Below, one piece after another: positions 22,817-32,573 of a DNA stretch of 38,054 bases. The position numbers and the translations under genes were made by a program. The notes under the pieces are model-generated. The model was not told where the DNA came from and ran no database searches. It saw only the letters and a program-made list of their open reading frames with translations. Source of the DNA: Bacteroidales bacterium (GTDB lineage: Bacteria > Bacteroidota > Bacteroidia > Bacteroidales > B18-G4); the NCBI GenBank assembly GCA_018401355.1, contig JAGYLD010000019.1, positions 1 through 38,054 of the forward strand. The letters are read 5' to 3'. Position 1 is the stretch's first letter; every line of letters starts with the position of its first letter.

Positions 22817-23812
22817 ATGGAAACAGTAGTAAGTGGAATAAGGCCAACAGGCAATTTGCACCTGGGAAATTATTTTGGGGCAGTGAGGAACTTTGTTAAA
22901 ATGCAGGAAGAAAACAACTGCTATTTTTTCATTGCGGATTATCATTCATTAACGACACATCCAACCCCTGAGGACCTCCATGGCAATGTAAAACAGGTAC
23001 TGGCAGAATACTTAGCCTGTGGTCTGGACCCGGAAAAATCGACCATATACATTCAGAGTGACCTTCCTGAGGTTGCAGAGTTATATTTGTTACTCAACAT
23101 GAATGCGTATGTTGGTGAATTGGAGCGTTGCACATCTTTCAAAGAAAAGGTCAGAAAACAGCCTGATAATGTCAATGCAGGGCTGCTTACCTATCCCACA
23201 CTGATGGCTGCGGATGTGATCATACACAAAGCAGCAAAAGTACCTGTTGGCAAAGACCAGGAACAAAACCTGGAGATGATGAGAACCTTTGCCAGAAGAT
23301 TTAACAGAATGTACAAAGAAGGTTATTTCCCGATCCCTTCTGCTTATAATTTCGGCCACGCCCTTGTTAAGATACCTGGATTGGACGGCAGTGGAAAAAT
23401 GGGGAAATCAGAAGGGGAAGGCAATGCCATATTCCTTTTTGATGAACCAAAAGTCATCAGAAAAAAGGTAATGAGGGCAGTCACAGATTCCGGACCTACT
23501 GAAATGAACCAGGAAAAACCGGAACCCATTCAAAACCTGTTTACACTCATGAAAGCAATTTCTAAAACTGAAACGGTTGCTTTTTTTGATGAACAATATA
23601 ATACGTGTCAGATAAGGTATGGAGACATGAAAAAACAACTGGCCGAGGATGTGGTAAGTTTTACCGAACCCATTCGGGAAAAAATCAATGAACTTACAGC
23701 CAACAAGAACTATTTGCGTGAAGTAACCAAAACAGGTAGCGAAAAGGCGCGTGAAAGCGCTCAAAAAACCATCAGGGAAGTACGGGATATCATTGGCATG
23801 AAACCCTTTTAG
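22817..23812 (+). CDS. trpS: Tryptophan--tRNA ligase
   Basis: 331 residues from the ATG at 22817; five codons upstream stay open but METVVSGIRPTGNLHLG is the normal start. The class I signature HIGH appears as GNLHLGNYFGAV (about 14-25), and KMSKS as GKMGKSEGEGNAI (about 194-206). ADVIIHKAAKVPVGKDQEQNLE is the conserved Trp/ATP pocket. It charges tRNA-Trp in the cytosol. Length and motifs are normal for bacterial TrpRS. Confidence 0.97.
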   Translation: METVVSGIRPTGNLHLGNYFGAVRNFVKMQEENNCYFFIADYHSLTTHPTPEDLHGNVKQVLAEYLACGLDPEKSTIYIQSDLPEVAELYLLLNMNAYVGELERCTSFKEKVRKQPDNVNAGLLTYPTLMAADVIIHKAAKVPVGKDQEQNLEMMRTFARRFNRMYKEGYFPIPSAYNFGHALVKIPGLDGSGKMGKSEGEGNAIFLFDEPKVIRKKVMRAVTDSGPTEMNQEKPEPIQNLFTLMKAISKTETVAFFDEQYNTCQIRYGDMKKQLAEDVVSFTEPIREKINELTANKNYLREVTKTGSEKARESAQKTIREVRDIIGMKPF

Positions 23813-23888
23813 AAAATTTCGGAAAACTTTTGAAACATATTCACCCCCTGATCGTTGATTATTTAGAGAAACTTACAAAGACAAGAAT

Positions 23889-25106
23889 TTGCCAGAATTG
23901 ATCGAAACCAAGAAGGTTAAAGAAAAAGCCATCCTGATAAGCCTTGCTACAACCAGGGAAGAGAAAGACAAGATGCAGGAGCACCTTGATGAACTTGCTT
24001 TCCTCCTTGAAACTGCCGGAGGTATTCATGTTAAACAATTTACCCAGATCTTACCTTCTCAGGATGCCAGAACCTTTGTTGGATCAGGAAAACTAACCGA
24101 AATCAGCCGTTTTGTAAAAGATAACAATATCGATATAGCCATCTTTGATGATGAATTGAGCCCTACACAGTTAAGAAATATAGAAAAGGAACTGAAATGC
24201 AAAGTCCTCGACAGAAACAATCTTATTCTTGACATTTTTGCATGGAGGGCCAGGACTTCCCATGCCAAGACCCAGGTAGAACTGGCACAATATGAATATC
24301 TGCTTCCCAGACTTACCAGGATGTGGACACACCTCTCAAAACAAAAAGGAGGAATAGGATTGAAAGGACCCGGAGAAAAGGAAATTGAAACAGACCGGAG
24401 GATTATCAGGGAAAGGATCGCACTGCTTAAAGAAAAGTTAAAGCAGATCGACAAACAAAAAACCACCCAAAGAAAAAACAGACAAAAACTGGTAAGGGTA
24501 GCCCTTGTTGGATACACGAATGTGGGAAAATCCACGATCATGAACCTGCTTAGCAAATCCAAAGTCCTGGAAGAAAATAAATTATTTGCCACACTGGATA
24601 CAACAGTCAGAAAAGTTGTAATAGGCAACCTTCCATTCCTGCTTTCAGATACGGTTGGTTTCATCAGAAAACTTCCCCATAGTCTTATTGAATCTTTCAA
24701 ATCAACTTTGGATGAGGTCAGGGAAGCAGATATACTTCTGCATGTTGTCGATATTTCACATTCAGAATTTGAAGATCATATTAAAACTGTAAAACAGACC
24801 CTATATGAAATAGGGGCAATTGATAAGCCTGTTTTTATTGTATTTAATAAAATTGATGCTTATTCCTTTATTGAACTTGAGGAAGATGACCTAAGGCCAA
24901 AATTGCAAGAGAACTTTTCACTGGATGAATTAAAAAATACCTGGATGGCAAGACAAAACGATTCCTGCATTTTTATTTCTGCAAAACAAAAAGAAAATAT
25001 CAATGAATTAAAGGAATTACTTTACAAAAAGGTAAAAGAGATACATCTGAGCAGATGGCCCTACGATAACTTGCTATATAAAGATGTTGATGATTTGATC
25101 ATTTAA
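23889..25106 (+). CDS. hflX: GTPase HflX
   Basis: 405 residues from a TTG start that gives the family N-terminus PELIETKKVKEKAILISLAT; no ATG is available nearby upstream. The HflX domain is about 20-195 (ELAFLLETAGG, FVGSGKLTEI, FDDELSPTQLRNIE, RNNLILDIFAWRARTSHAKTQVELAQYEYLLPRL, KGPGEKEIETDRRII). The G domain has the P-loop GYTNVGKST (208-216), switch II DTVGFIRKLPHSLIESFKSTLDE and NKID. HflX splits stalled or hibernating 70S ribosomes in stress. The stop overlaps the converging gene by 8 bases. Confidence 0.95.
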   Translation: MPELIETKKVKEKAILISLATTREEKDKMQEHLDELAFLLETAGGIHVKQFTQILPSQDARTFVGSGKLTEISRFVKDNNIDIAIFDDELSPTQLRNIEKELKCKVLDRNNLILDIFAWRARTSHAKTQVELAQYEYLLPRLTRMWTHLSKQKGGIGLKGPGEKEIETDRRIIRERIALLKEKLKQIDKQKTTQRKNRQKLVRVALVGYTNVGKSTIMNLLSKSKVLEENKLFATLDTTVRKVVIGNLPFLLSDTVGFIRKLPHSLIESFKSTLDEVREADILLHVVDISHSEFEDHIKTVKQTLYEIGAIDKPVFIVFNKIDAYSFIELEEDDLRPKLQENFSLDELKNTWMARQNDSCIFISAKQKENINELKELLYKKVKEIHLSRWPYDNLLYKDVDDLII

Positions 25107-25707
25107 TTTGAAATTCCGGCTTTGCAAATGATATCTTGTCCATCGCAGACCTGTGCGTCAGCCAGTCAAGAATATCTCTTGCCATGTTTTCATCAATTTT
25201 ATCCAGGTCATATCTGTACATAAACCTATGCCTGGATTTGTTTTTTTTCTTATTCGATTTTTCCTTCGAAGATTCCTGATCGACCAGTCGTTCTCTTTTC
25301 AACTCACTCTCATTCAGCTCAAAATGTATAAATCCATCATGAGATGACAATGAAATAAAAATCGAACGCACTTGCTTGTAATGTGCCTTTTTGAACAACT
25401 TTTTTAATCCCCGGAATTCAAATTTTTGCTTTCTGATACTGGTCCTGAGGTAATACGACAGATTATCCGACCTGCTGCTTTTCCTTTTATAAGTAATGGC
25501 ACCATAAGGTTCCCTTTCTTCAACAGGAAGGTTATTAACTCTTCTAGCAAGGTCGATCATAGTATCCTTGAAGGAATCATATAATTTCCCATGCCTTTCA
25601 TAGTTGCTATTTATTCTTTCTTTTCTGTATTCCAGGATCCTTTTGAAGTCTTCCTTCCGGTGCTTCAAATCCAGGCGCTTTTCAGCATCATCAAGCCAAT
25701 GACCCAT
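25099..25707 (-). CDS. Uncharacterised 202-residue charged protein downstream of the acyl-CoA mutase
   Basis: Not recognised. The ATG at 25707 gives 202 residues, 31 bases after the mutase stop; the frame also stays open into the mutase gene, but that would be a 44-base overlap. The protein has no signal peptide or membrane helix. Residues 1-70 look helical and highly charged (DDAEKRLDLKHRKEDFKRIL, then ARRVNNLPVEEREPYGAITY); the middle is basic with strands (YYLRTSIRKQKFEFRGLKKLFKK, VRSIFISLSSHDGFIHFEL); a Lys-rich low-complexity stretch about 150-160 precedes MYRYDLDKIDENMARDILDWL. It may bind nucleic acid, judged only from charge. Cotranscription with the mutase is likely. Confidence 0.65.
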   Translation of the reverse strand: MGHWLDDAEKRLDLKHRKEDFKRILEYRKERINSNYERHGKLYDSFKDTMIDLARRVNNLPVEEREPYGAITYKRKSSRSDNLSYYLRTSIRKQKFEFRGLKKLFKKAHYKQVRSIFISLSSHDGFIHFELNESELKRERLVDQESSKEKSNKKKNKSRHRFMYRYDLDKIDENMARDILDWLTHRSAMDKISFAKPEFQIK

Positions 25708-25738
25708 AAGAGAAATGTATTGTTTGCCAGGTGTAAAA

Positions 25739-28700
25739 TTACATATTTCTTCTGTATTGTCCGCCCACTTCAAATAAAGCATAAGAAATTTGTCCTATTG
25801 AACAGTATTTTGAAGCTTCCATGATCCCTTCAAATATATTCTGGTTATTAATTGCCTTATTTTGCAATTCTTTCAACCAGTGTTCAGCCTCTTTTTCATA
25901 AGTCTTATACAACTCATGGATCATGGATATCTGGTATTCTTTCTCTGTTTTCGTTGCCCTGATTACTTCACCTGGAATAGTTGTTGGGGAACCTTCACTG
26001 GAAAGGAAGGTGTTCACACCCATGATGGGAAGCTTTCCTGAATTTTTCATGGTTTCGTAATACAGGGATTCCTCCTGTATCTTACCTCGCTGATACATGG
26101 ATTCCATAGCACCCAATACGCCACCACGGGCTGTAATCCTGTCAAATTCGCTAAGGACAGCCTCCTCAACAAGATCAGTCAGCTCCTCGATAATATAAGA
26201 ACCCTGAAGTGGATTCTGGTTCTTGGCAAGCCCCAGTTCGTGGTTTATGATCATCTGAATGGCTACCGCCCTTCTGACAGATTCTTCAGTTGGCGTGGTG
26301 ATTGCTTCATCATAAGCATTGGTATGAAGAGAGTTGCAATTATCATATATAGCGTATAAGGCTTGAAGGGTCGTCCTTATGTCATTAAACTCTATCTCCT
26401 GGGCATGCAAAGAACGACCTGAGGTCTGGATGTGATATTTTAATTTTTGTGAACGTTCATTCGCGCCATATAAAAGTTTCATGGCCTTAGCCCATATGAG
26501 CCTTGCAACACGTCCAATAACACTGTATTCGGGATCAATGCCGTTTGAGAAAAAGAAGGATAAATTGGGTGCAAATTCATTGATATTCATGCCCCGTGAC
26601 AGGTAATACTCAACATAGGTAAACCCATTAGCAAGGGTAAATGCAAGTTGCGTGATGGGATTTGCTCCTGCTTCAGCAATATGATACCCTGAGATGGATA
26701 CGGAATAAAAATTTCTGACATTGTTTAATGAAAAGTATTCCTGCACATCCCCCATCATCTTCAGAGCAAAGTCTGTTGAGAAAATACATGTGTTTTGTGC
26801 CTGATCTTCTTTAAGGATATCCGCCTGCACTGTTCCTCTGACCCGGCAGATGGTATCATTTTTAATCTTCTCATATACATCGGCCGGGAGCACCTGATCA
26901 CCTGTAATACCCAGCAAAAATAATCCCAGGCCGTCATTTCCCTTTGGAAGTTTACCCTGGTATTGAGGCCTCTTTGTTCCTTTTCCACTGTAAAACGAAT
27001 CAATCTTTCGATTAACCTCCTCTTCCAGCCCATTGTTTTTGATATAGATCTCACACTGCTGGTCAATAGCCGCATTCATGAAGAAACCAACCAATGAAGG
27101 AGCCGGACCATTGATGGTCATCGAAACTGATGTTTTCGGCTCTGCCAGGTTGAAGCCCGAGTATAGTTTTTTGGCATCATCCAGACAACTGATTGACACT
27201 CCGGAATTACCAATTTTCCCATAGATATCCGGTCTTTCATCAGGATCCCGGCCATACAGTGTTACGGAATCAAAAGCTGTTGAAAGCCTCCTGGCAGGCA
27301 TTCCATATGAAAGATAGTGAAACCGTTTGTTGGTCCGTTCAGGCCCACCTTCGCCTGCAAACATCCTGATGGGATCCTCTCCTTCCCTCTTGAATGGAAA
27401 TACACCTGCTGCAAAAGGGAATTTTCCCGGTACATTTTCCTTCAAAACATATTTCAGGATCTCACCCCAATTCTTTGATTTTGGAAGTGATATTTTAGGA
27501 ATTCTGCTATGAGAGAGCGATTCCGTAAATGTTTTCACCTTGATCTCATGTTCCCTCACCTGAAAAACGAACTCATCCTGCGCATAAGATTCAACAGTTT
27601 TATCCCAGTTCTCCAGGATGGCCAAATTTCTTGGATCAAAGTCCAGTTGTTTCTCATTAAAAAGTGCTTCCAGCTTCTCTAGAACATCTCCTGAATCTTC
27701 TTTAGCTTTGAACTCATCAATGGTATTTTTTATGGAATACATCCTGTCCGCAACCCTGGATTGATTTTCTGCCCAATGATTATAATTCCTGACTGTATCG
27801 CTGATCTCCGAGAGGTATCGAACACGCTTGGGGGGAATGATGTATATCTTGTCCGACATTTCAAGAGAAACATCAAGCCTGGAATCAAAATCTATACCTG
27901 TTTTTTCTTTGATCTTTTCTATCAGGCCTTTATAAAGTTGATTTACTCCAGGATCATTAAACTGGGAGGCGATGGTTCCGTATACCGGCATTTCCTCAAA
28001 ATCAGCATCCCAGAGCAAATGGTTTCTTTGATATTGTTTTTTCACATCCCTTAAAGCATCCAGGGCACCCTGTTTATCAAATTTGTTCAATGCTATGATA
28101 TCGGCAAAATCAAGCATATCAATCTTTTCAAGCTGTGTTGCTGCGCCATAATCAGGTGTCATCACATACATCGACAGATCACTGTGATCAATGATCTCGG
28201 TATCTGACTGTCCGATGCCGGAAGTTTCCAGGATGATCAGGTCATAGCCTGCTGCTTGCAGGATGGATTCAGCATCTTTGACATACTTCGACATCGCAAG
28301 GTTTGACTGACGTGTAGCCAGGGAACGCATAAAAACCCTTGGGTTATGGATGGAGTTCATCCTGATGCGATCGCCCAATAAAGCTCCTCCGGTTTTCCTT
28401 TTGGAAGGGTCAACAGAAATAATGGCAATGGTTTTGTTGTCAAAATCTGACAAATAGCGCCGCACGAGCTCATCCACAAGGGAAGATTTTCCGGAACCTC
28501 CGGTACCTGTGATACCCAACACAGGTGATTTTTTACTCCTTTTCCTCACTTCTGTTAACAGGTCAGATACAACCTCAGGAAAATTTTCTGCTGCTGAAAT
28601 AAGTCGCGTTATGGCTCGTATGTCCTTTTTTTCAACATCTTCCACTTTAATATCACTATCTTTTCCGGTTGGGAAATCCGATTTCTCCATCAGTTCGTTG

Positions 28701-28954
28701 ATCATCCCCTGCAAGCCTAACTTTCTTCCGTCATCAGGGGAATAAATCCTGGTGATGCCATAATTATGCAACTCCTTAATTTCTTCAGGAAGGATCACAC
28801 CTCCGCCACCACCAAAGATCTTGATATGGCTATACCCTGCTTCTTTCAGCAAATCATACATGTAGGTAAAGTATTCAATGTGCCCTCCCTGGTAAGAAGT
28901 TACAGCAATGGCCTGCACATCTTCCTGGATGGCTGTTTCAACAATTTCCTGCAC
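25739..28954 (-). CDS. icmF: Fused B12-dependent acyl-CoA mutase (IcmF-type), continuous part
   Basis: The unbroken frame of 1071 codons (opening at a GTG inside the first domain) covers nearly the whole protein. In order: the rest of the cobalamin-binding domain (1-90, [42 protein letters not shown]); a MeaB/MeaI-like G-protein chaperone (about 115-340) with P-loop GTGGSGKSS from G150, [21 protein letters not shown] and NKFD; and the mutase TIM barrel (about 480-1071; [49 protein letters not shown] end). It interconverts isobutyryl-CoA and n-butyryl-CoA in known IcmF; related fusions take pivalyl-CoA, and the exact substrate is not settled here. The normal start is the ATG at 29103; see the next entry for the broken 5' end. 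Confidence 0.92.
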   Translation of the reverse strand: MQEIVETAIQEDVQAIAVTSYQGGHIEYFTYMYDLLKEAGYSHIKIFGGGGGVILPEEIKELHNYGITRIYSPDDGRKLGLQGMINELMEKSDFPTGKDSDIKVEDVEKKDIRAITRLISAAENFPEVVSDLLTEVRKRSKKSPVLGITGTGGSGKSSLVDELVRRYLSDFDNKTIAIISVDPSKRKTGGALLGDRIRMNSIHNPRVFMRSLATRQSNLAMSKYVKDAESILQAAGYDLIILETSGIGQSDTEIIDHSDLSMYVMTPDYGAATQLEKIDMLDFADIIALNKFDKQGALDALRDVKKQYQRNHLLWDADFEEMPVYGTIASQFNDPGVNQLYKGLIEKIKEKTGIDFDSRLDVSLEMSDKIYIIPPKRVRYLSEISDTVRNYNHWAENQSRVADRMYSIKNTIDEFKAKEDSGDVLEKLEALFNEKQLDFDPRNLAILENWDKTVESYAQDEFVFQVREHEIKVKTFTESLSHSRIPKISLPKSKNWGEILKYVLKENVPGKFPFAAGVFPFKREGEDPIRMFAGEGGPERTNKRFHYLSYGMPARRLSTAFDSVTLYGRDPDERPDIYGKIGNSGVSISCLDDAKKLYSGFNLAEPKTSVSMTINGPAPSLVGFFMNAAIDQQCEIYIKNNGLEEEVNRKIDSFYSGKGTKRPQYQGKLPKGNDGLGLFLLGITGDQVLPADVYEKIKNDTICRVRGTVQADILKEDQAQNTCIFSTDFALKMMGDVQEYFSLNNVRNFYSVSISGYHIAEAGANPITQLAFTLANGFTYVEYYLSRGMNINEFAPNLSFFFSNGIDPEYSVIGRVARLIWAKAMKLLYGANERSQKLKYHIQTSGRSLHAQEIEFNDIRTTLQALYAIYDNCNSLHTNAYDEAITTPTEESVRRAVAIQMIINHELGLAKNQNPLQGSYIIEELTDLVEEAVLSEFDRITARGGVLGAMESMYQRGKIQEESLYYETMKNSGKLPIMGVNTFLSSEGSPTTIPGEVIRATKTEKEYQISMIHELYKTYEKEAEHWLKELQNKAINNQNIFEGIMEASKYCSIGQISYALFEVGGQYRRNM

Positions 28955-29103
28955 AGACCGGTCATGCCCTGATGATGACTTCGCAGCCCGGTTGATTGTA
29001 TGATCCTGCGAAAATGTTTATTGCTGCATCATGCCCGTCAAACAAGGAAGCTGCTGTAACGATCCTGATATGGTTCTTGGTTTGTATACTTTGGCGATTT
29101 CAT
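28955..29103 (-). pseudogene. icmF: Frame-broken 5' end of the acyl-CoA mutase gene
   Basis: From the ATG at 29103 the expected N-terminus can be read only in pieces in different frames: MKSPKY, then [22 protein letters not shown] (with the cobalamin motif DGHDAA), then RRIIQST, then CEVI, then [10 protein letters not shown], which joins the long frame. At least four frame changes, mostly single missing bases plus one extra, fall in about 150 bases. The first frame hits TGA near 29038. The -7 box at 29123 fits the ATG at 29103. Either the gene is inactivated here or the local sequence has errors. Confidence 0.78.
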
Positions 29104-29122
29104 ACTGACTTTAAGTTTAAAA

Positions 29123-29130
29123 CAAAGATA
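29123..29130 (-). promoter_or_regulatory. icmF: -7 promoter element of the acyl-CoA mutase
   Basis: TATCTTTG on the minus strand matches TAnnTTTG and ends 19 bases before the ATG at 29103. It supports 29103 as the original start. It lies in the 183-base gap shared with the divergent Fe-S oxidoreductase gene, in which no other gene is seen. Confidence 0.6.
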
Positions 29131-29286
29131 TATAATTTATTGGATTAAAATAATCCTGCATCCCTTGCCCATCAATAAATTAGAACAGATAATCAAAAAC
29201 AATTTATTTTTATTCTTAACTATATAATCACTATTATTGTGCTGGTCATTAAATCACAAACTATTCATTTTTAATCATTTCAGGAT

Positions 29287-31368
29287 ATGGTCAAACAGAT
29301 TGTATTTGCAGCTGCGCTTTTAATAACCTTAGCAATATTCTTCTTTACTGCTTACAGATATTACAGATATTTTAAATTGACAAAACCATTTCCGGTAAAA
29401 AACATTGGGAAACGCTTTTGGATCATGATAGAAGTGGCCTTTGGCCAGACCAAGATTCTTCGACGCCCAGTGGTAGGATTAATGCATGCCTTGGTATGGT
29501 GGGGTTTTATCGTCATCCTCATTGGCAGTATTGAAATGATTATTGATGGCCTTGCAGAAACGGAAAGGGTACTCAGTATCCTGGGGCCTGTTTACGATTT
29601 TATTACGGCAGCAGGCGACATCTTTGCATTTGTGATCATGGTATTGATCCTGGCATTTTTATTCCGCAGGATCTTCATGCATATTAAGAGGTTCAACGGC
29701 ATTGAGATGAAACATATTTCCCACATGGATGCAAATTTTGCGCTTTCACTGATCTTTCTGCTGATGGTATCCCTCCTGGGCATGAACACATTTTATATCC
29801 TGACGGAACAAGCCCAGGGCTTAAGATATCATGGGGTTTTTCCTGTCAGTGCAATAGTTGCAGGTTGGTTTGGTGGCCTTCCTGTTCATTCTGCACACCT
29901 CTGGCATGAAATTAACTGGTGGGCACATATCCTGTGGATATTTTTATTTGCTAATGTTTTACCATATTCCAAGCATTTTCACGTATTTATGTCTGTTCCC
30001 AATGTTTTCCTGAGCAGGCTTGAACCACTGGGATACCTATATAACATGCCTGAAATAACGAAAGAAGTAAAGTTGATGATGGACCCCAATGCTGCATTTG
30101 ACACCCCGGCAGAAAAGGAAGAGGAAGTAAACAGGTTTGGAGTGCTTGATGTGGAAGATGTGACCTGGAAGAACTATCTGGATTCACTGGCATGTACGGA
30201 ATGCGGGCGCTGCACAGATGCTTGTCCGGCCAACATCACAGGAAAAAAACTTAGTCCCAGAAAGATTATCATGGATGTTCGGGCCAGGATGAAGGAAAAA
30301 GGGCCGGGACTGGTAAAAGATGCATCCTTCGATGACCAGAAGGCTTTGATCCGTGATTATATCTCCGAGGAAGAACTCTGGGCTTGTACTACTTGCAATG
30401 CCTGTGCACAGGAATGTCCGATCAACATCAACCATCCAACCCTGATCGTAGACATGCGCCGTTACCTTGTTATGGAAGAATCAAAAGGACCAGCTGAGCT
30501 GAATGGCATTTTTACCAATATTGAAAACAACGGTGCTCCCTGGCAATTTTCTCCCGAGGACCGCATGAAGTGGGCAGAAGATGTCAAACTGGAGGTCCCT
30601 TTGATGGCTGAAATGCAGGCAAAGGGAAAATCACCCGAATATCTTTTCTGGATAGGATCAGCAGGGGCCTTTGATGACCGGTATAAAAAAGTAACACGTG
30701 AGTTTGTCAAGGTCCTTAACGCCGCAGGCATCGACTATGCAGTGTTGGGCACCGAAGAAACCGACAGCGGCGATGTGGCCAGAAGAGCAGGAAACGAGAT
30801 GTTGTTCCAGATGCAGGCCATGATGATCATAGAAACCTTCAAGGCTTATGATGTTAAGAAGATCATCACCTGTTGCCCACACGACTACAACACTTTTAAA
30901 AACGAATATCCGGACTTTGGAGGGCATTTCGAGGTCATACACCATAGCCAGTTTTTGAGGGATATGATCGGGAACGGCACCATCAAATTAAACGGCGGTA
31001 AATTCAGCAAAGAGCTTATCACCTTCCATGATCCCTGCTACCTGGGCCGTGCCAACGGAGAATATGAAGCCCCGAGGGATGTCATCAAAGCCCTTGGTGC
31101 CAACACCAAAGAGATGAAACGCTGCAGAAGCAATGCTCTTTGCTGTGGTGCTGGCGGTGGACAAATGTTCAAGGAAGCTGAAAAAGGCGATAAGGAAGTT
31201 TTCCTGGAAAGAATCGAAGATGCCATGGAAACCAATGCCAGCATCGTGGCCACAGCCTGCCCTTTCTGTATGGTCATGATGACCGACGGCATAAAATACA
31301 AGAACCAGGAAGAGGTGATGAAGAACTATGATATTGCGGAGTTGGTAGCGATGGAAATGGGGTTATAG
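29287..31368 (+). CDS. Membrane Fe-S oxidoreductase (ETF:quinone-type, heterodisulfide reductase-related)
   Basis: 693 residues. The N-terminal about 250 residues hold five or so membrane helices with histidines (HALVWWGF, HLWHEINWWAHILW), like the gamma subunit of nitrate reductase, a heme b and quinone site. Two [4Fe-4S] motifs follow: C303-x2-C306-x2-C309-x3-C313 (CTECGRCTDACP) and C367-x2-C370-x2-C373-x3-C377 (CTTCNACAQECP). Two cysteine-rich CCG domains end it (ITCCPHDYNTF, then HDPCYLGR with CCGAGGG, ACPFCMVMM). This is the DUF224-type protein that in other bacteria passes electrons from EtfAB to menaquinone. The nearby acyl-CoA dehydrogenase and etfBA support that role. The 3' end overlaps the converging gene by 6 bases. 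Confidence 0.88.
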   Translation: MVKQIVFAAALLITLAIFFFTAYRYYRYFKLTKPFPVKNIGKRFWIMIEVAFGQTKILRRPVVGLMHALVWWGFIVILIGSIEMIIDGLAETERVLSILGPVYDFITAAGDIFAFVIMVLILAFLFRRIFMHIKRFNGIEMKHISHMDANFALSLIFLLMVSLLGMNTFYILTEQAQGLRYHGVFPVSAIVAGWFGGLPVHSAHLWHEINWWAHILWIFLFANVLPYSKHFHVFMSVPNVFLSRLEPLGYLYNMPEITKEVKLMMDPNAAFDTPAEKEEEVNRFGVLDVEDVTWKNYLDSLACTECGRCTDACPANITGKKLSPRKIIMDVRARMKEKGPGLVKDASFDDQKALIRDYISEEELWACTTCNACAQECPININHPTLIVDMRRYLVMEESKGPAELNGIFTNIENNGAPWQFSPEDRMKWAEDVKLEVPLMAEMQAKGKSPEYLFWIGSAGAFDDRYKKVTREFVKVLNAAGIDYAVLGTEETDSGDVARRAGNEMLFQMQAMMIIETFKAYDVKKIITCCPHDYNTFKNEYPDFGGHFEVIHHSQFLRDMIGNGTIKLNGGKFSKELITFHDPCYLGRANGEYEAPRDVIKALGANTKEMKRCRSNALCCGAGGGQMFKEAEKGDKEVFLERIEDAMETNASIVATACPFCMVMMTDGIKYKNQEEVMKNYDIAELVAMEMGL

Positions 31369-32421
31369 ATTTCTTCTTAAAAACTTCCCCGAACCAATCA
31401 AACTCCCTTGATCATCAACAATACTAAAAAAGTATATCCCTGAAGGAACAACAGAAGTATTGACTTGAATTCGTTCTTGATTGCTAAAAGCATCATTGAT
31501 CACAATTCTGCCACTCGCATCAAGTATTTTATATGAGCCTGATAATTGCTTGTCAAAATCAATGTTCAATTGATCACCCACAGGATTGGGATAAGCCACA
31601 AAATCGATAATATTATTTGATTCAGGTATGCCAACCGACGGGTCGTGCATAAAACTGATGGAATTAATGTTTGAGGTTCCAGGCTCAACATCTATGTTCA
31701 CAAGGTAATATCCTGCTACGGGATCATCTGACCACCAGATATATAGATCAAGTTCACTGATCTCTTCAGCTACAAATATCCATGTTCCAATGAATTTTGT
31801 CCAGATGCTGTCAACCATTGTCCTGGTTTCATGAACGCGCAAAACAGGAAAATTGCCCATAGGAAGGTCCATTGTCCCCCATGCATCAACAATACTGGTT
31901 TTGAATGTTGTGCTTTTATACCTTATGGAATCAACGAAAGGTTCCGGGCTTTCCACCCTTACATCAGCAATAAATGAATGGTCAAGGGTGTCTTCATAGT
32001 TGACCGGAAAATCAGCCATAATGTCTTTCGGTTCCAATTTCACCGGGATAATGCCCAGTTCGGGAATTGGCAAAACAGCTCCTTTGATGGACAATTCAAG
32101 TAAGTTCTTAATGGTAAACCCCCAAAGTGTTCCGTTTTCCTGATTTATGGCAAGGTTTGTTCCGGGAAAAACTCCGGCATAAGGTGTTGAATCCGGATGC
32201 AGGTAATACACAGTATCTATATAATCAACAGACAGTTCCGAGAAATCCCAGATTTGGTCCGGGCCAGCAGACCCGGGACTAACATGATCAGGAGGTTCTT
32301 CATCGTAAGCCATCAAATATATATCACCCGGATCACCAATATTTTCCTGGGTTAGGGTTATTTGTGCATATGTGGATAAAACAATAAAAATATTGAACAG
32401 GATCAACAAAATCTTTTTCAT
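31363..32421 (-). CDS. Secreted protein with type IX C-terminal sorting domain, function unknown
   Basis: 352 residues from the ATG at 32421, which begins a signal peptide (MKKILLILFNIFIVLSTYAQ); eight extra upstream codons are less likely. The central region is beta-rich with no catalytic motif recognised (DPGDIYLMAYDEEPPDHVSPG, DQIWDFSEL, AWGTMDLPMGNFPVLRVHETR). The last about 80 residues are a Por-type sorting domain (VAYPNPVGDQLNIDF, YKILDASGRIVI, VPSGIYFFSIV). It should be exported and attached at the surface by the type IX system. A -7 box lies 22 bases upstream. Substrate or partner unknown. Confidence 0.82.
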   Translation of the reverse strand: MKKILLILFNIFIVLSTYAQITLTQENIGDPGDIYLMAYDEEPPDHVSPGSAGPDQIWDFSELSVDYIDTVYYLHPDSTPYAGVFPGTNLAINQENGTLWGFTIKNLLELSIKGAVLPIPELGIIPVKLEPKDIMADFPVNYEDTLDHSFIADVRVESPEPFVDSIRYKSTTFKTSIVDAWGTMDLPMGNFPVLRVHETRTMVDSIWTKFIGTWIFVAEEISELDLYIWWSDDPVAGYYLVNIDVEPGTSNINSISFMHDPSVGIPESNNIIDFVAYPNPVGDQLNIDFDKQLSGSYKILDASGRIVINDAFSNQERIQVNTSVVPSGIYFFSIVDDQGSLIGSGKFLRRNL

Positions 32422-32442
32422 AGCTTCAAATTTAGATTGGGA

Positions 32443-32477
32443 CAAAAATACAACATCAGGAAAAATGCAGAGGCAAA
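32443..32477 (-). promoter_or_regulatory. Promoter of the type IX-secreted protein
   Basis: On the minus strand TTTG (32477-32474), a 23-base spacer and TATTTTTG (32450-32443), a perfect -7 box, 21 bases before the ATG. Confidence 0.62.
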
Positions 32478-32498
32478 TTCCTGATAAATGTCAAAAGA

Positions 32499-32549
32499 AA
32501 ACCGCTGGATGAAAAATTAATCATATAATCCTTCATAAACCAGCGGTTT
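32499..32549 (-). terminator. Terminator behind the vWA lipoprotein gene
   Basis: Minus strand: AAACCGCTGG (32549-32540) and CCAGCGGTTT (32508-32499) are perfect 10-base arms enclosing a 31-base A/T-rich loop with a smaller TGAA/TTCA stem, followed by TCTTTTG. It lies 25 bases past the stop of the vWA gene. Confidence 0.7.
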
Positions 32550-32573
32550 AAAAATACCAGAATATTATCTACC

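Noticed and set aside
24059-24700. 213-codon minus-strand frame inside hflX
   Set aside because: It is the antisense of the highly conserved HflX G domain and has no promoter or recognisable motif.
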